A stretch of DNA of 64,000 bases from Nocardioides limicola (lineage in GTDB: Bacteria; Actinomycetota; Actinomycetes; Propionibacteriales; Nocardioidaceae), in contig NZ_JAERJA010000001.1 in the NCBI RefSeq assembly GCF_016827675.1, forward strand, positions 620,001 to 684,000, written 5' to 3'. Shown in pieces: positions 39,630 through 48,497 of this stretch. The notes beneath the pieces were generated by a model. It made no database searches and had not been told where the DNA came from. It saw nothing but the letters and a program-made list of their open reading frames with translations. Position 1 is the stretch's first letter, and every line of letters starts with the position of its first letter. The position numbers and the translations under genes are program-made.

Positions 39630-40631
39630 CTAGTCGGTCTCAGCCTTGGTGCTTCGGGAGATGAAGGCCTGCATCATGTCGGTCGAGGTCATCTGCCCGC
39701 TCACCACCGCCTCGACGGCCTCGGCGATCGGGGCGTCCACGCCGGTGTCCTGAGCCATCGCCAGCAGTGACGAGCAGGACTTCGCACCCTCGGCGACCTG
39801 GTTGGTGGAGGCGTAGATCTCCTCGGTGGTCATGCCGGCGCCGAGCTTCTCGCCGAAGGTGCGGTTCCGCGACAGCGGCGACGAACAGGTGGCGACCAGG
39901 TCGCCGAGCCCGGCCAGCCCCATCAAGGTGAGCGGGTTGGCGCCGCGGGCCATGGCAAGTCGTGCCGTCTCCGCCAGGCCCCGGGTGATCAGCGACGCGG
40001 TGGCGTTGTCGCCGAAGCCCAGTCCGACCGCCATCCCGACGCAGAGGGCGACCACGTTCTTGTAGGCGCCGCCCACCTCGCAGCCGAGCACGTCGACGCT
40101 GCTGTAGGGCCGGAACGCGGGCGTGTGACAGAGGTTCTGCAGGCGCCGGGCGACATCCTCGTCCTCGCAGGCGACCACCGAGGCGGCCGGCTCGCGGCGG
40201 GCGATCTCCTTGGCCAGGTTCGGGCCGCTGACCACGGCGATCCGATCCGGGGAGGCGTCGGTGACCTCGGCGATGACCTGACTCATCCGCTTGATGCTGC
40301 CGAGCTCGATGCCCTTCATCAGCGACACCATCACCGCGTCCGACGGGATCAGCCCTCGCCACTCGGTGAGGTTGCTGCGGAACGACTGTGACGGCACCGC
40401 GAACACGACCACGTCGGCGTCGGCCAGCGCCCGGTCGGGCTCGTGGGTGGCCCGGATGGTCGGCGGCAGGGCGATGCCGGGGAGGTAGTCGCTGTTCTCG
40501 CGGCGTTCGTTGATCCGGGCACAGGCCTCTTCGCGGCGCCCCCAGATCGTCACGTCGTTGCCGGCATCGGCGAGCACGATCGAGAAGGCGGTGCCCCACG
40601 ATCCTGATCCGAAGACTGCCACCTTGCTCAT
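39630..40631 (-). CDS. gpsA: NAD(P)-dependent glycerol-3-phosphate dehydrogenase
   Basis: Enzyme of 333 residues supplying glycerol 3-phosphate for phospholipid synthesis. The start MSKVAVFGSGSWGTAFSIVL contains the nucleotide-binding GxGxxG; the catalytic lysine lies in CEVGGAYKNVVALCVGMA near residue 195, and GLAGLGDLVATCSSPLSRNR near 252 is the family signature. The ATG at 40631 overlaps the plsC stop (ATGA), so the two phospholipid genes are translationally coupled. Confidence 0.97.
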   Translation of the reverse strand: MSKVAVFGSGSWGTAFSIVLADAGNDVTIWGRREEACARINERRENSDYLPGIALPPTIRATHEPDRALADADVVVFAVPSQSFRSNLTEWRGLIPSDAVMVSLMKGIELGSIKRMSQVIAEVTDASPDRIAVVSGPNLAKEIARREPAASVVACEDEDVARRLQNLCHTPAFRPYSSVDVLGCEVGGAYKNVVALCVGMAVGLGFGDNATASLITRGLAETARLAMARGANPLTLMGLAGLGDLVATCSSPLSRNRTFGEKLGAGMTTEEIYASTNQVAEGAKSCSSLLAMAQDTGVDAPIAEAVEAVVSGQMTSTDMMQAFISRSTKAETD

Positions 40632-41455
40632 TGCTGTCCACCCTTCCGTGAACTGAGTGAGGCCGCAACCCTGGCTCGGATCCTGGCGATCCGGCCGGGC
40701 TGTTTGGCCTCCTTGTACGGGTTGCCGATGATGCGCACCCCGTGTGCGACGGGGTCGAACCGCTCGGCGGGAGCGGGCGCGGACCGCAGTTCCTCGACCA
40801 GTTCGGTCAGGGCGTCCATGATCCGGCCGGTGGCCTCGGTCACCTGGTCGGCGGTGATCTCTGTCCCGGTCAGGTCGGCCAGGTCGACGGGGTCGCCCAC
40901 CAGCATGCGGACGGTGCGGCGCGGCAGCAGGTGCGGCCTGCTGGCGTAGGGAGCGAGGATCTCCTGGGCTCCCCAGTGACCCACCGGGATGACGGGGCAG
41001 CCGGTGGCCAGGGCGATCCGGGCGGCACCGGTCTTGCCTCGCATCGGCCACAGGTCGGGATCCCTGGTGAGAGTCCCCTCGGGATAGACGACCACACATT
41101 CACCGGCGTTGACCGCGGCGACTGCTGCGTCGTAGGCGCCGACCGCGTCCACGGTGAGTCGTTGCACCGGGATCTGGCCGGCCGCGGTGAGGAAGGTGGC
41201 CAACGCCTTGTTCTGGAACAGGTTCGCCTTGGCCAGGTAGCGCGGCAGCCGACCGTGGTCGTAGAGCAGGTGGGCGGAGAGCAGCGGGTCGATGTGCGAG
41301 ATGTGGTTCAGCACGATGATGTGGCCCCCGGTGGCCGGGAGTTTCTCGCCGCCGATCCATTCGCGACGGGTGAACAACAGCAACGTGGGCTTGATGATGG
41401 CGACACCCAGCGTGAACGCCCAGCCACGCCGCTGAGTCCGCCGTCGGGTCGTCAC
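40628..41455 (-). CDS. plsC: 1-acyl-glycerol-3-phosphate acyltransferase family protein
   Basis: Membrane-associated acyltransferase of 275 residues (GTG start at 41455). The catalytic H-x4-D motif is in VLNHISHIDPLLSAHLL near residue 50 and the glycerol-phosphate-binding EGTLTRDPDLWPM near 125. There is one hydrophobic segment at the N-terminus. It is directly coupled to gpsA, which makes its likely substrate precursor, supporting phosphatidic acid synthesis, though lipid-mannoside acyltransferases share the motifs. Confidence 0.92.
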   Translation of the reverse strand: MTTRRRTQRRGWAFTLGVAIIKPTLLLFTRREWIGGEKLPATGGHIIVLNHISHIDPLLSAHLLYDHGRLPRYLAKANLFQNKALATFLTAAGQIPVQRLTVDAVGAYDAAVAAVNAGECVVVYPEGTLTRDPDLWPMRGKTGAARIALATGCPVIPVGHWGAQEILAPYASRPHLLPRRTVRMLVGDPVDLADLTGTEITADQVTEATGRIMDALTELVEELRSAPAPAERFDPVAHGVRIIGNPYKEAKQPGRIARIRARVAASLSSRKGGQQ

Positions 41456-41541
41456 CGTGTCTCCTGAGTGTCCTCGTGGTCCCGCCCCGGCTGTGGGATG
41501 GGCCACAGGCAGGCTACTGGAGTCTGGCAGGATCGTCGCCG

Positions 41542-42159
41542 ATGACCACGCCAGGACACGTGATCCTCCTCCCTGTGAAACCCGTCTCGATCGGCAAGTC
41601 GCGCCTCGACGGGGTGCTCGGCGTGCGCCGGAGTGAGTTGGCTCGTGCCTTCGCTCTGGACACCGCGATGGCGGCTCGAGCAGCGTCCTCGGTGCAGGCG
41701 GTGCTGGTCGTCACCGACGATCACCGGTTCGCGGCCGAGTTCAGCGTGCGCGGCTTCGCGACCATTCCCGACGGGGTCGCCGGCGACCTGAACGGCACCT
41801 TGGCACAGGCGGCCATCGAGGCACAGCGACGGTGGCCGGGGACGGTTCCGGTGGCTCTGTGTGCCGATCTCCCGGCGCTGCTGCCCGAGGATCTGGACCT
41901 TGCGTTGGGCACGTCGTCCCCGAGTTTCGTCGCCGACGCCGATGGTGTCGGAACCACCATGTACGCCGCGCCTCTCGACGACTTCCGTCCCTCGTTCGGA
42001 CCGGACTCGCGCTCGCGGCACCTGGCGGGTGGCGCCACCGAGGTCGCCGGGGTGCTGCGGACCCTGCGTCGTGACGTCGATGATCCGGCCGCGCTGCAGG
42101 ATGCCCTGGTGCTGGGCGTCGGGGTGCACACTGCGCGGATGTTCTCAGAGCCGCTCTGA
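41542..42159 (+). CDS. cofC: 2-phospho-L-lactate (or PEP) guanylyltransferase
   Basis: CofC/FbiD-type nucleotidyltransferase of 205 residues in coenzyme F420 biosynthesis. The start [20 protein letters not shown] followed by RL has the conserved lysines, followed by [11 protein letters not shown] near 57, [13 protein letters not shown] near 111 and [11 protein letters not shown] near 140. In actinobacteria this protein uses phosphoenolpyruvate. It is divergent from plsC, the same arrangement as Rv2983 in mycobacteria. It implies that this organism makes F420; the other fbi genes are outside the window. Confidence 0.93.
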   Translation: MTTPGHVILLPVKPVSIGKSRLDGVLGVRRSELARAFALDTAMAARAASSVQAVLVVTDDHRFAAEFSVRGFATIPDGVAGDLNGTLAQAAIEAQRRWPGTVPVALCADLPALLPEDLDLALGTSSPSFVADADGVGTTMYAAPLDDFRPSFGPDSRSRHLAGGATEVAGVLRTLRRDVDDPAALQDALVLGVGVHTARMFSEPL

Positions 42160-42165
42160 AACGCA

Positions 42166-42199
42166 CACGGACCGTGATCTCACGAGATCACGGTCCGTG
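42166..42199. terminator. bidirectional terminator between cofC and hup
   Basis: A 14-bp perfect stem (42166-42179, CACGGACCGTGATC, with 42186-42199) around a 6-nt loop lies between the convergent stops of cofC and hup. Confidence 0.85.
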
Positions 42200-42229
42200 C
42201 GATGGTGCGGTCCGGAGTCGGACCGTTGC

Positions 42230-42898
42230 TCAGGCCTTCTTGGCCGGTGCCTTCTTCGCGGGCGCCTTCTTGGCAGGCGCCTTCTTGGCAGGTGCCTTCT
42301 TGGCCGGTGCCTTCTTGGCAGGCGCCTTCTTGGCAGGCGCCTTCTTGGCAGGCGCCTTCTTCGCGGGCGCCTTCTTCGCGGGCGCCTTCTTCGCGGGCGC
42401 CTTCTTCGCGGGCGCCTTCTTCGCGGGCGCCTTCTTGGCAGGCGCCTTCTTCGCCGGTGCCTTCTTCGCCGGTGCCTTCTTGGCAGGCGCCTTCTTGGCA
42501 GGCGCCTTCTTGGTGGCCTTCTTGGCTGCTGCTGCAGCCGCCCTGGCCGGCTTCGCCGCTGCTTCCGCTGCCCGGGCGGCAGCAGGCGGGACCGGTGGGA
42601 TGGTCAGCTTCGGCAGCTTCTTGGCTCCAGACAGGTAGGCCTTGAGTTCGGCACCGGCGGTGAACTTGGGCACCGCGGTCTTCTTGGCCTTCATTCGTTC
42701 ACCGGTGCGCGGGTTGCGCACCCAGCGAGCATCACGGACTCGCTTCTCGAACGAGCCGAAGCCCGTGATGGCGACCTTCTCGCCCTTGGCCAGTTCGCGG
42801 GTGATCGTGTCCAGCACGGACTCGAGCGCGTGCGCGGCGGCCTTTCGGTTCCCCTCGTAACGCGCTGCTAGCGCGTCGATGAGCTGGGTCTTGTTCAC
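42230..42898 (-). CDS. hup: HU-type nucleoid protein with long lysine/alanine repeat tail
   Basis: DNA-binding protein of 222 residues. The GTG at 42898 follows AAGGGAAG. Residues 1-90 form a complete HU domain ([48 protein letters not shown]). After a proline/alanine linker comes a tail of about 18 copies of the pentapeptide APAKK, encoded by 15-bp DNA repeats (42233-42510). Such histone H1-like tails are typical of actinobacterial HupB/HupS and affect DNA compaction and acetylation control. The promoter is predicted upstream. Confidence 0.95.
   Translation of the reverse strand: MNKTQLIDALAARYEGNRKAAAHALESVLDTITRELAKGEKVAITGFGSFEKRVRDARWVRNPRTGERMKAKKTAVPKFTAGAELKAYLSGAKKLPKLTIPPVPPAAARAAEAAAKPARAAAAAAKKATKKAPAKKAPAKKAPAKKAPAKKAPAKKAPAKKAPAKKAPAKKAPAKKAPAKKAPAKKAPAKKAPAKKAPAKKAPAKKAPAKKAPAKKAPAKKA
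42233..42510. repeat. 15-bp tandem repeats encoding the HU tail
   Basis: About 18 contiguous copies of GGCGCCTTCTTGGCA-type units, with synonymous variants (TTCTTCGCG, TTCTTGGCC), encode APAKK. Copies with the same synonymous variant are adjacent (five consecutive CTTCGCGGG-type units at 42357-42431), a sign of expansion by unequal exchange or slippage. Confidence 0.9.
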
Positions 42899-42956
42899 TG
42901 TCTTCCCTTCAATGAACCTCGGTTGCCGAGCCTGCGCTCGACCTTCTTGAAACTGC

Positions 42957-42985
42957 ACGCTAGGTAAGAGTGAACGCCACCACAA
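42957..42985 (-). promoter_or_regulatory. predicted promoter of hup
   Basis: Read on the minus strand, TTGTGG (42985-42980), a 17-bp spacer and TAGCGT (42962-42957) fit the actinobacterial housekeeping promoter pattern, about 59 bases before the hup start. Confidence 0.5.
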
Positions 42986-43075
42986 TCACCAAAGCCCTAT
43001 TTTCTTGGGTTTTTTCCATGGGTGGGTTCAGTGTCGAGCATGCCGGGATGGTGGCGAACGGGCCGGCGACGAAAG

Positions 43076-43125
43076 CACCGTGGGTGGGTTTCCCCTTGTA
43101 GGCAAGGGGAAACCCACCCACGGTG
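43076..43125. terminator. 23-bp perfect hairpin after leuD
   Basis: Positions 43076-43098 pair without a mismatch with 43103-43125 around TAGG. It starts 11 bases past the leuD stop (minus strand), so it most likely ends leuCD transcription and insulates hup. The arms read CACCGTGGGTGGGTTTCCCC and its complement. Confidence 0.8.
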
Positions 43126-43135
43126 AGGACGGCGA

Positions 43136-43723
43136 CTACTGCGTCACAGGCTTCCAGGCAGGCCTGCCCGCTTCGAACTCGGTGATCGCATCCGCGTGTC
43201 CCAGGGTGATGCCGATGTCGTCGAGCCCTTCGAGCAGCCGCCACCGGGTGTAGTCGTCGATCGCGAAATCTGCCTCGATGTCACCGGCCGTCACGGTCCG
43301 GGTCTCCAGGTCGACGGTCACTTCAGCGCCCGGGTTCGACTCCAGGTGAGCCCACAGTTGCTCGATGATGGACTCGTCGACCTGTCCGGCGACCAGGCCG
43401 GCCTTGCCGGAGTTGCCGCGGAAGATATCGGCGAAGCGGGCCGAGAGGACCACCTTGAAGCCATAGTTCTGCAACGCCCACACGGCGTGCTCACGCGACG
43501 ATCCGGTGCCGAAGTCGGGGCCGGCGACCAGCACCGAGCCTGCGGCGTACTCCGGCTTGTTGAGGACGAAGTCCGGGTCGTTGCGCCAGGCGGCGAAGAG
43601 CCCGTCCTCGAAACCGGTCCGGGTCACTCGCTTGAGATAGACGGCCGGGATGATCTGGTCGGTGTCGACGTTGCTGCGCCGCAGCGGGACGCCGACTCCG
43701 GTGTGCCGGGTGAACTTCTCCAT
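43136..43723 (-). CDS. leuD: 3-isopropylmalate dehydratase small subunit
   Basis: Swivelling-domain subunit of 195 residues which, with LeuC, isomerises 2-isopropylmalate in leucine synthesis. Typical sequences are [20 protein letters not shown] near residue 12 and [17 protein letters not shown] near 68. It begins 33 bases after leuC stops and is followed by the long hairpin. Confidence 0.97.
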   Translation of the reverse strand: MEKFTRHTGVGVPLRRSNVDTDQIIPAVYLKRVTRTGFEDGLFAAWRNDPDFVLNKPEYAAGSVLVAGPDFGTGSSREHAVWALQNYGFKVVLSARFADIFRGNSGKAGLVAGQVDESIIEQLWAHLESNPGAEVTVDLETRTVTAGDIEADFAIDDYTRWRLLEGLDDIGITLGHADAITEFEAGRPAWKPVTQ

Positions 43724-43756
43724 CGGGAGTCCTTTCGGTGATCGAGTAGCCGCGTG

Positions 43757-45154
<1,398 letters not shown>

Positions 45155-45252
45155 GACACCTCCACTGCTGAACGGGGTGATCGACGGGTACGCCGCTCCC
45201 CTGGGTTCCCTTGTCAGGCGCTGCCTTGTGCGGCGAGTTCGCCAGGTCACAC

Positions 45253-45297
45253 AGCCTACCGCTTGCATCCCATGATCTGAGACGGCAGTATTGCCAT
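45253..45297. promoter_or_regulatory. leuC / iclR divergent control region
   Basis: Forward strand: TTGCAT (45263-45268), 17 bp, CAGTAT (45286-45291), then six bases to the ATG of the regulator. No ribosome site precedes that ATG, so the regulator mRNA may be leaderless. Reverse strand: TAGGCT (45258-45253) is a possible leuC -10 box. GGCAGTATTGCC (45284-45295), with GGCA/TGCC arms, is a candidate operator overlapping the forward promoter. Confidence 0.4.
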
Positions 45298-46020
45298 ATG
45301 GACAACAGTAGCGGAGTCGGAGTTCTGGACAAAGCCGCCTTGGTGCTCAGCGCACTCGAGGCCGGCCCGGCCACTCTGGCCGGCCTGGTGGCCGGCACCG
45401 GGCTGGCCCGACCGACCGCTCACCGCCTCGCGGTCGCACTCGAGCACCACCGGTTGGTGGCCCGTGACATGCAGGGCAGGTTCGTGCTCGGCCCCCGACT
45501 CTCCGAGCTCTCCGCCGCCGCCGGTGAGGACCGACTGCTCGCTGCCGCCGGACCGGTGTTGGCCCGGCTCCGGGACATCACCGGCGAGTCCGCGCAGTTG
45601 TGGCGTCGTCAGGGCGAGCACCGGGTCTGCGTCGCGGCCGCGGAGCGCCCCAGCGGCCTGCGGGACACCATCCCGGTCGGCTCCCAGTTGACGATGCGCG
45701 CCGGCTCCGCCGCCCAGGTGCTGCTCGCCTGGGAGGACCCGGAGCGGATGCACCGCGGCCTGCAGAACGCCGCCTTCTCGGCCACCGCCCTCTCCGGGAT
45801 CCGGCGACGGGGCTGGGCCCAGTCGATCGGCGAACGGGAGCAGGGCGTGGCCTCGGTCAGCGCCCCGGTCCGCTCCCCCTCCGGCAAGGTGATCGCCGCG
45901 GTCTCGGTCTCCGGGCCGTTGGAGCGGTTGTCCCGCCAACCCGGCCGGATGCATGCGCCGGCCGTGATGGCTGCGGCGGATCGCCTCAGCGAGTCCCTGC
46001 GCCGCGCCGCCTCCGAGTAA
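45298..46020 (+). CDS. IclR-family regulator, LtbR/NdgR type
   Basis: Regulator of 240 residues. The winged helix-turn-helix occupies about 10-65 ([20 protein letters not shown]), followed by the IclR effector domain (about 75-235; [20 protein letters not shown], then [19 protein letters not shown]). An IclR gene divergent from leuCD is a conserved actinobacterial arrangement: LtbR in Corynebacterium, NdgR in Streptomyces, Rv2989 in M. tuberculosis. These control leucine and related amino-acid genes. The ATG has no visible ribosome site and may be leaderless. Confidence 0.92.
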   Translation: MDNSSGVGVLDKAALVLSALEAGPATLAGLVAGTGLARPTAHRLAVALEHHRLVARDMQGRFVLGPRLSELSAAAGEDRLLAAAGPVLARLRDITGESAQLWRRQGEHRVCVAAAERPSGLRDTIPVGSQLTMRAGSAAQVLLAWEDPERMHRGLQNAAFSATALSGIRRRGWAQSIGEREQGVASVSAPVRSPSGKVIAAVSVSGPLERLSRQPGRMHAPAVMAAADRLSESLRRAASE

Positions 46021-46023
46021 CGC

Positions 46024-47970
46024 TCAGAGACCCCGGCGTACGGCGCGTAGGCCGACCAGGCCGATCACCAGGGCGAGCAGCGCCAGCACGGCCAGGTTGG
46101 TCCCCCACTGCGACAGCGTCGCCTCGTAGAGCGGATCGGGCTCGGCGCCGACGACCCGCCGCTTGGCCCGCTCAAGATTGACACTGGCCGCGGCTGCGGC
46201 GTGCGCCCACCGCGCCGGAGCCAACCAGGCCACCTGCTCCAGCACGGGTCGACCCAGCACCTGCACCAGCGCTCCGGAGAGCACCAGTTGCGCCATCACC
46301 ACCGCCACCAGGCTGGGCATCGTCTGCTCCACCGACCGCACCAGCGCCGAGACCGTCAACCCGATCACCGCCGTGGCGGCGGCCAGTGCCCCGATCGGCA
46401 CGGCGACCTCCAGGTGCCCCCAGCCGAGGATCCCGCCACGGTCGGGTCCCGGCAGGCCGACCAGGGCGAGCCAGGTCACCACCGCTCCCTGCAGCGCACA
46501 GATCGTGGCCAGCACCAGCACCTTGCTGGCGAAGTAGAGCCCCGGCGAGAGGCCCACGGCGTACTCCCGGCGCAGCACGGCCCGCTCCTTGACCAGCTCC
46601 CGCACCGTCATCGCCATCCCGATCAGGGCGGCCGCGACGATCAGCACCGTGAGCCGTTGCCCAGCCTCGGCGGCGTCGACCCCCTGCCCGGCGATCCGGG
46701 TGGCGGCCAACGACAGACCGGCGTCCCCTTGGACCACCCGGCTCAGGCCCGCCAGGAGCAGCGGCATCAGCATCATCAGCGCCAGACCGAACCGGTCCGC
46801 TCGGATCACGGCGAGGTTGCGCCGGACCAAGGTGGCGAACTGGCGTGGTCCGGAGTGGCTCGGTGGCTCCGGGAGCGGCTCCGGGGGTGCGGGGGTGGCG
46901 ACCGGGGTGGGCAGCGCGGTGACCGGCGCCAGGTCTGACTCCAGGGCCGTGAAGAGTTCGGGATGGTCGACGCACCCGAAGGCCGCCAGCAGGCCGTCGG
47001 GGGGTCCGACGTACAGCACCCGTCCACCGCGACCCAGCACCACCACGGTGTCGCAGACCTCGAGGCCGAGCAACGAGTGCGTGGCCACGACCACCACCCG
47101 GCCCTCCTCGGCGAGGCCGTGCAGCTGTTGCATCACCGCCAGGTCCAACCCCGGGTCGAGGCCGGAGGTCGGCTCGTCGAGGATCAACAGCGGCGGTGCG
47201 GTGAGCAGTTCGGTGGCGATGGAGACCCGCTTGCGCTGACCGCCGGAGAGTTCGGTGCCGATCCGTTGGTGTCGGTGGGCGGTGAGTCCCATCCGGTCGA
47301 CCACCGCGTCCACGGTCAGCGCCCGCTCCAGCTCCGTGGTCTGCCCCGGGAGTCGCAGCAGGGCGGCGTACTCGAGCCCCTGCTGCACGGTGAGTTGCGG
47401 ATGCAGGATGTCGTCCTGGGGCACGACACCGATCCGGGACCGCAGCCGGTCCCGGTCCGCGACCAGGTCGTGTCCGGCCCACCGCACCCGGCCGCGATCG
47501 GGGGCCGTCTGGCCCGACAGCACCCGCAGCAGCGTCGACTTGCCGGCTCCGGACGGCCCGATGACGGCGGTCAGGCTGCCGGCCGCCAGACCGAACCGGG
47601 CCCGGTCGACGAGGGTCCGGCCGTCCGGGCTGAGCACGCTGACGTCGTCAGCGATCAGCACCGCGGGCGGGGGTGCGGGTGCCGGGGGCGTGTCGTCGCA
47701 CACCTCGAGCTCCAGCGACGGTCCACCCGGCTCGCCGACGCCGATGGTGACGCTCCGTCCGGCAGGGATGGCCAGCCGTTCCACCCGGCAGCCGTCCAGG
47801 AAGAGTCCCCCCTGGACACCCATGTCGAGCAGGATCCAGCCTTCTTCGGTGCGGCGGAACGCCAACCGGCCGAGCCGTGCGGACGGCTCGACGAACTCCC
47901 GACTGGACCCTTCGACGCGGACCTGGAGCTTGGTCAGCGGGGCGTGCAGCACCGACATCTCACGCGTCAC
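46024..47970 (-). CDS. ABC transporter with FHA-like N-terminus, ATPase and ABC-2 permease in one chain
   Basis: Polypeptide of 648 residues (ATG at 47970 or 47958) joining three parts, as in Rv1747 of M. tuberculosis and ABCG-type half transporters. Residues 10-85 resemble an FHA domain (LLDMGVQGGLFLDGCRVERL) but lack the SxxH phosphothreonine-binding motif. The ATPase (about 105-320) has IGPSGAGKSTLLRVLSGQTA, LSGGQRKRVSIATELL and LLILDEPTSGLDP. The C-terminal ABC-2 domain (about 380-645) has six membrane helices. The direction is presumably export; the substrate is unknown. It converges with the IclR gene, 4 bases apart. Confidence 0.9.
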   Translation of the reverse strand: MTREMSVLHAPLTKLQVRVEGSSREFVEPSARLGRLAFRRTEEGWILLDMGVQGGLFLDGCRVERLAIPAGRSVTIGVGEPGGPSLELEVCDDTPPAPAPPPAVLIADDVSVLSPDGRTLVDRARFGLAAGSLTAVIGPSGAGKSTLLRVLSGQTAPDRGRVRWAGHDLVADRDRLRSRIGVVPQDDILHPQLTVQQGLEYAALLRLPGQTTELERALTVDAVVDRMGLTAHRHQRIGTELSGGQRKRVSIATELLTAPPLLILDEPTSGLDPGLDLAVMQQLHGLAEEGRVVVVATHSLLGLEVCDTVVVLGRGGRVLYVGPPDGLLAAFGCVDHPELFTALESDLAPVTALPTPVATPAPPEPLPEPPSHSGPRQFATLVRRNLAVIRADRFGLALMMLMPLLLAGLSRVVQGDAGLSLAATRIAGQGVDAAEAGQRLTVLIVAAALIGMAMTVRELVKERAVLRREYAVGLSPGLYFASKVLVLATICALQGAVVTWLALVGLPGPDRGGILGWGHLEVAVPIGALAAATAVIGLTVSALVRSVEQTMPSLVAVVMAQLVLSGALVQVLGRPVLEQVAWLAPARWAHAAAAASVNLERAKRRVVGAEPDPLYEATLSQWGTNLAVLALLALVIGLVGLRAVRRGL

Positions 47971-48014
47971 GCTAACCGCGCTCGTGGCCGCCCGGACGGT
48001 GCCACGCCGCGATC

Positions 48015-48497
48015 TCAGAACAAGGCGTCCTGCTCCTGGCCGAGCAGGAACTGTTTGCGATCGGTGCCGCCTGCGTAGCCGGTGAGCGACCCGTCCGCAC
48101 CGATCACCCGGTGGCAGCCGATCACGATCGCGATCGGGTTCTTGCTGTTGGCCAACCCGACCGCCCGCGAGGCGGCGGCGGTCATCCCGAGACGCTGGGC
48201 GACCTCGCCGTAGCTGGCGGTCTCGCCGTACCCGATCCTGAGCAGTTCCGCCCAGACCCGCTGTTGGAACTCGGTGCCTCGCGGCGCCAGCGGCAGGTCG
48301 AAGTCGCGCAGTTCCTTCGCGAAGTACGCCGTGAGTTGCCGGGCCGCCTCGGCCAACAGCGGGTGGTCGTCGGCGCGGTCCCCCAACGGCCGTCCGTCGG
48401 GCAGCGGCCGGTGCGGCGGGAAGTCGATGGCCACGATCGAGCCGCGGTGTTCGACGATCCGCAGCTCCCCGATCGGGGAGTCAGTCAGGGTCCACAT
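48015..48497 (-). CDS. ogt: methylated-DNA--protein-cysteine S-methyltransferase
   Basis: Suicide DNA-repair protein of 160 residues removing O6-alkyl groups from guanine. The acceptor cysteine lies in AIVIGCHRVIGADGSLTGYAG near residue 128; the position usually held by proline (PCHRV) is glycine here. The DNA-binding helix-turn-helix SYGEVAQRLGMTAAASRAVG is near 96. It overlaps the upstream Ada-AlkA gene by 17 bases, forming an alkylation-repair operon. Confidence 0.94.
   Translation of the reverse strand: MWTLTDSPIGELRIVEHRGSIVAIDFPPHRPLPDGRPLGDRADDHPLLAEAARQLTAYFAKELRDFDLPLAPRGTEFQQRVWAELLRIGYGETASYGEVAQRLGMTAAASRAVGLANSKNPIAIVIGCHRVIGADGSLTGYAGGTDRKQFLLGQEQDALF

Noticed and set aside
42233..42510. 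CRISPR-like array
   Set aside because: The 15-bp units are contiguous, without unique spacers, and lie inside the hup coding frame.
42174..42645. Alternating APSWQAPSS or AGAFLAGAF repeat proteins on the plus strand
   Set aside because: They are translations of the antisense strand of the hup tail repeats, not separate genes.
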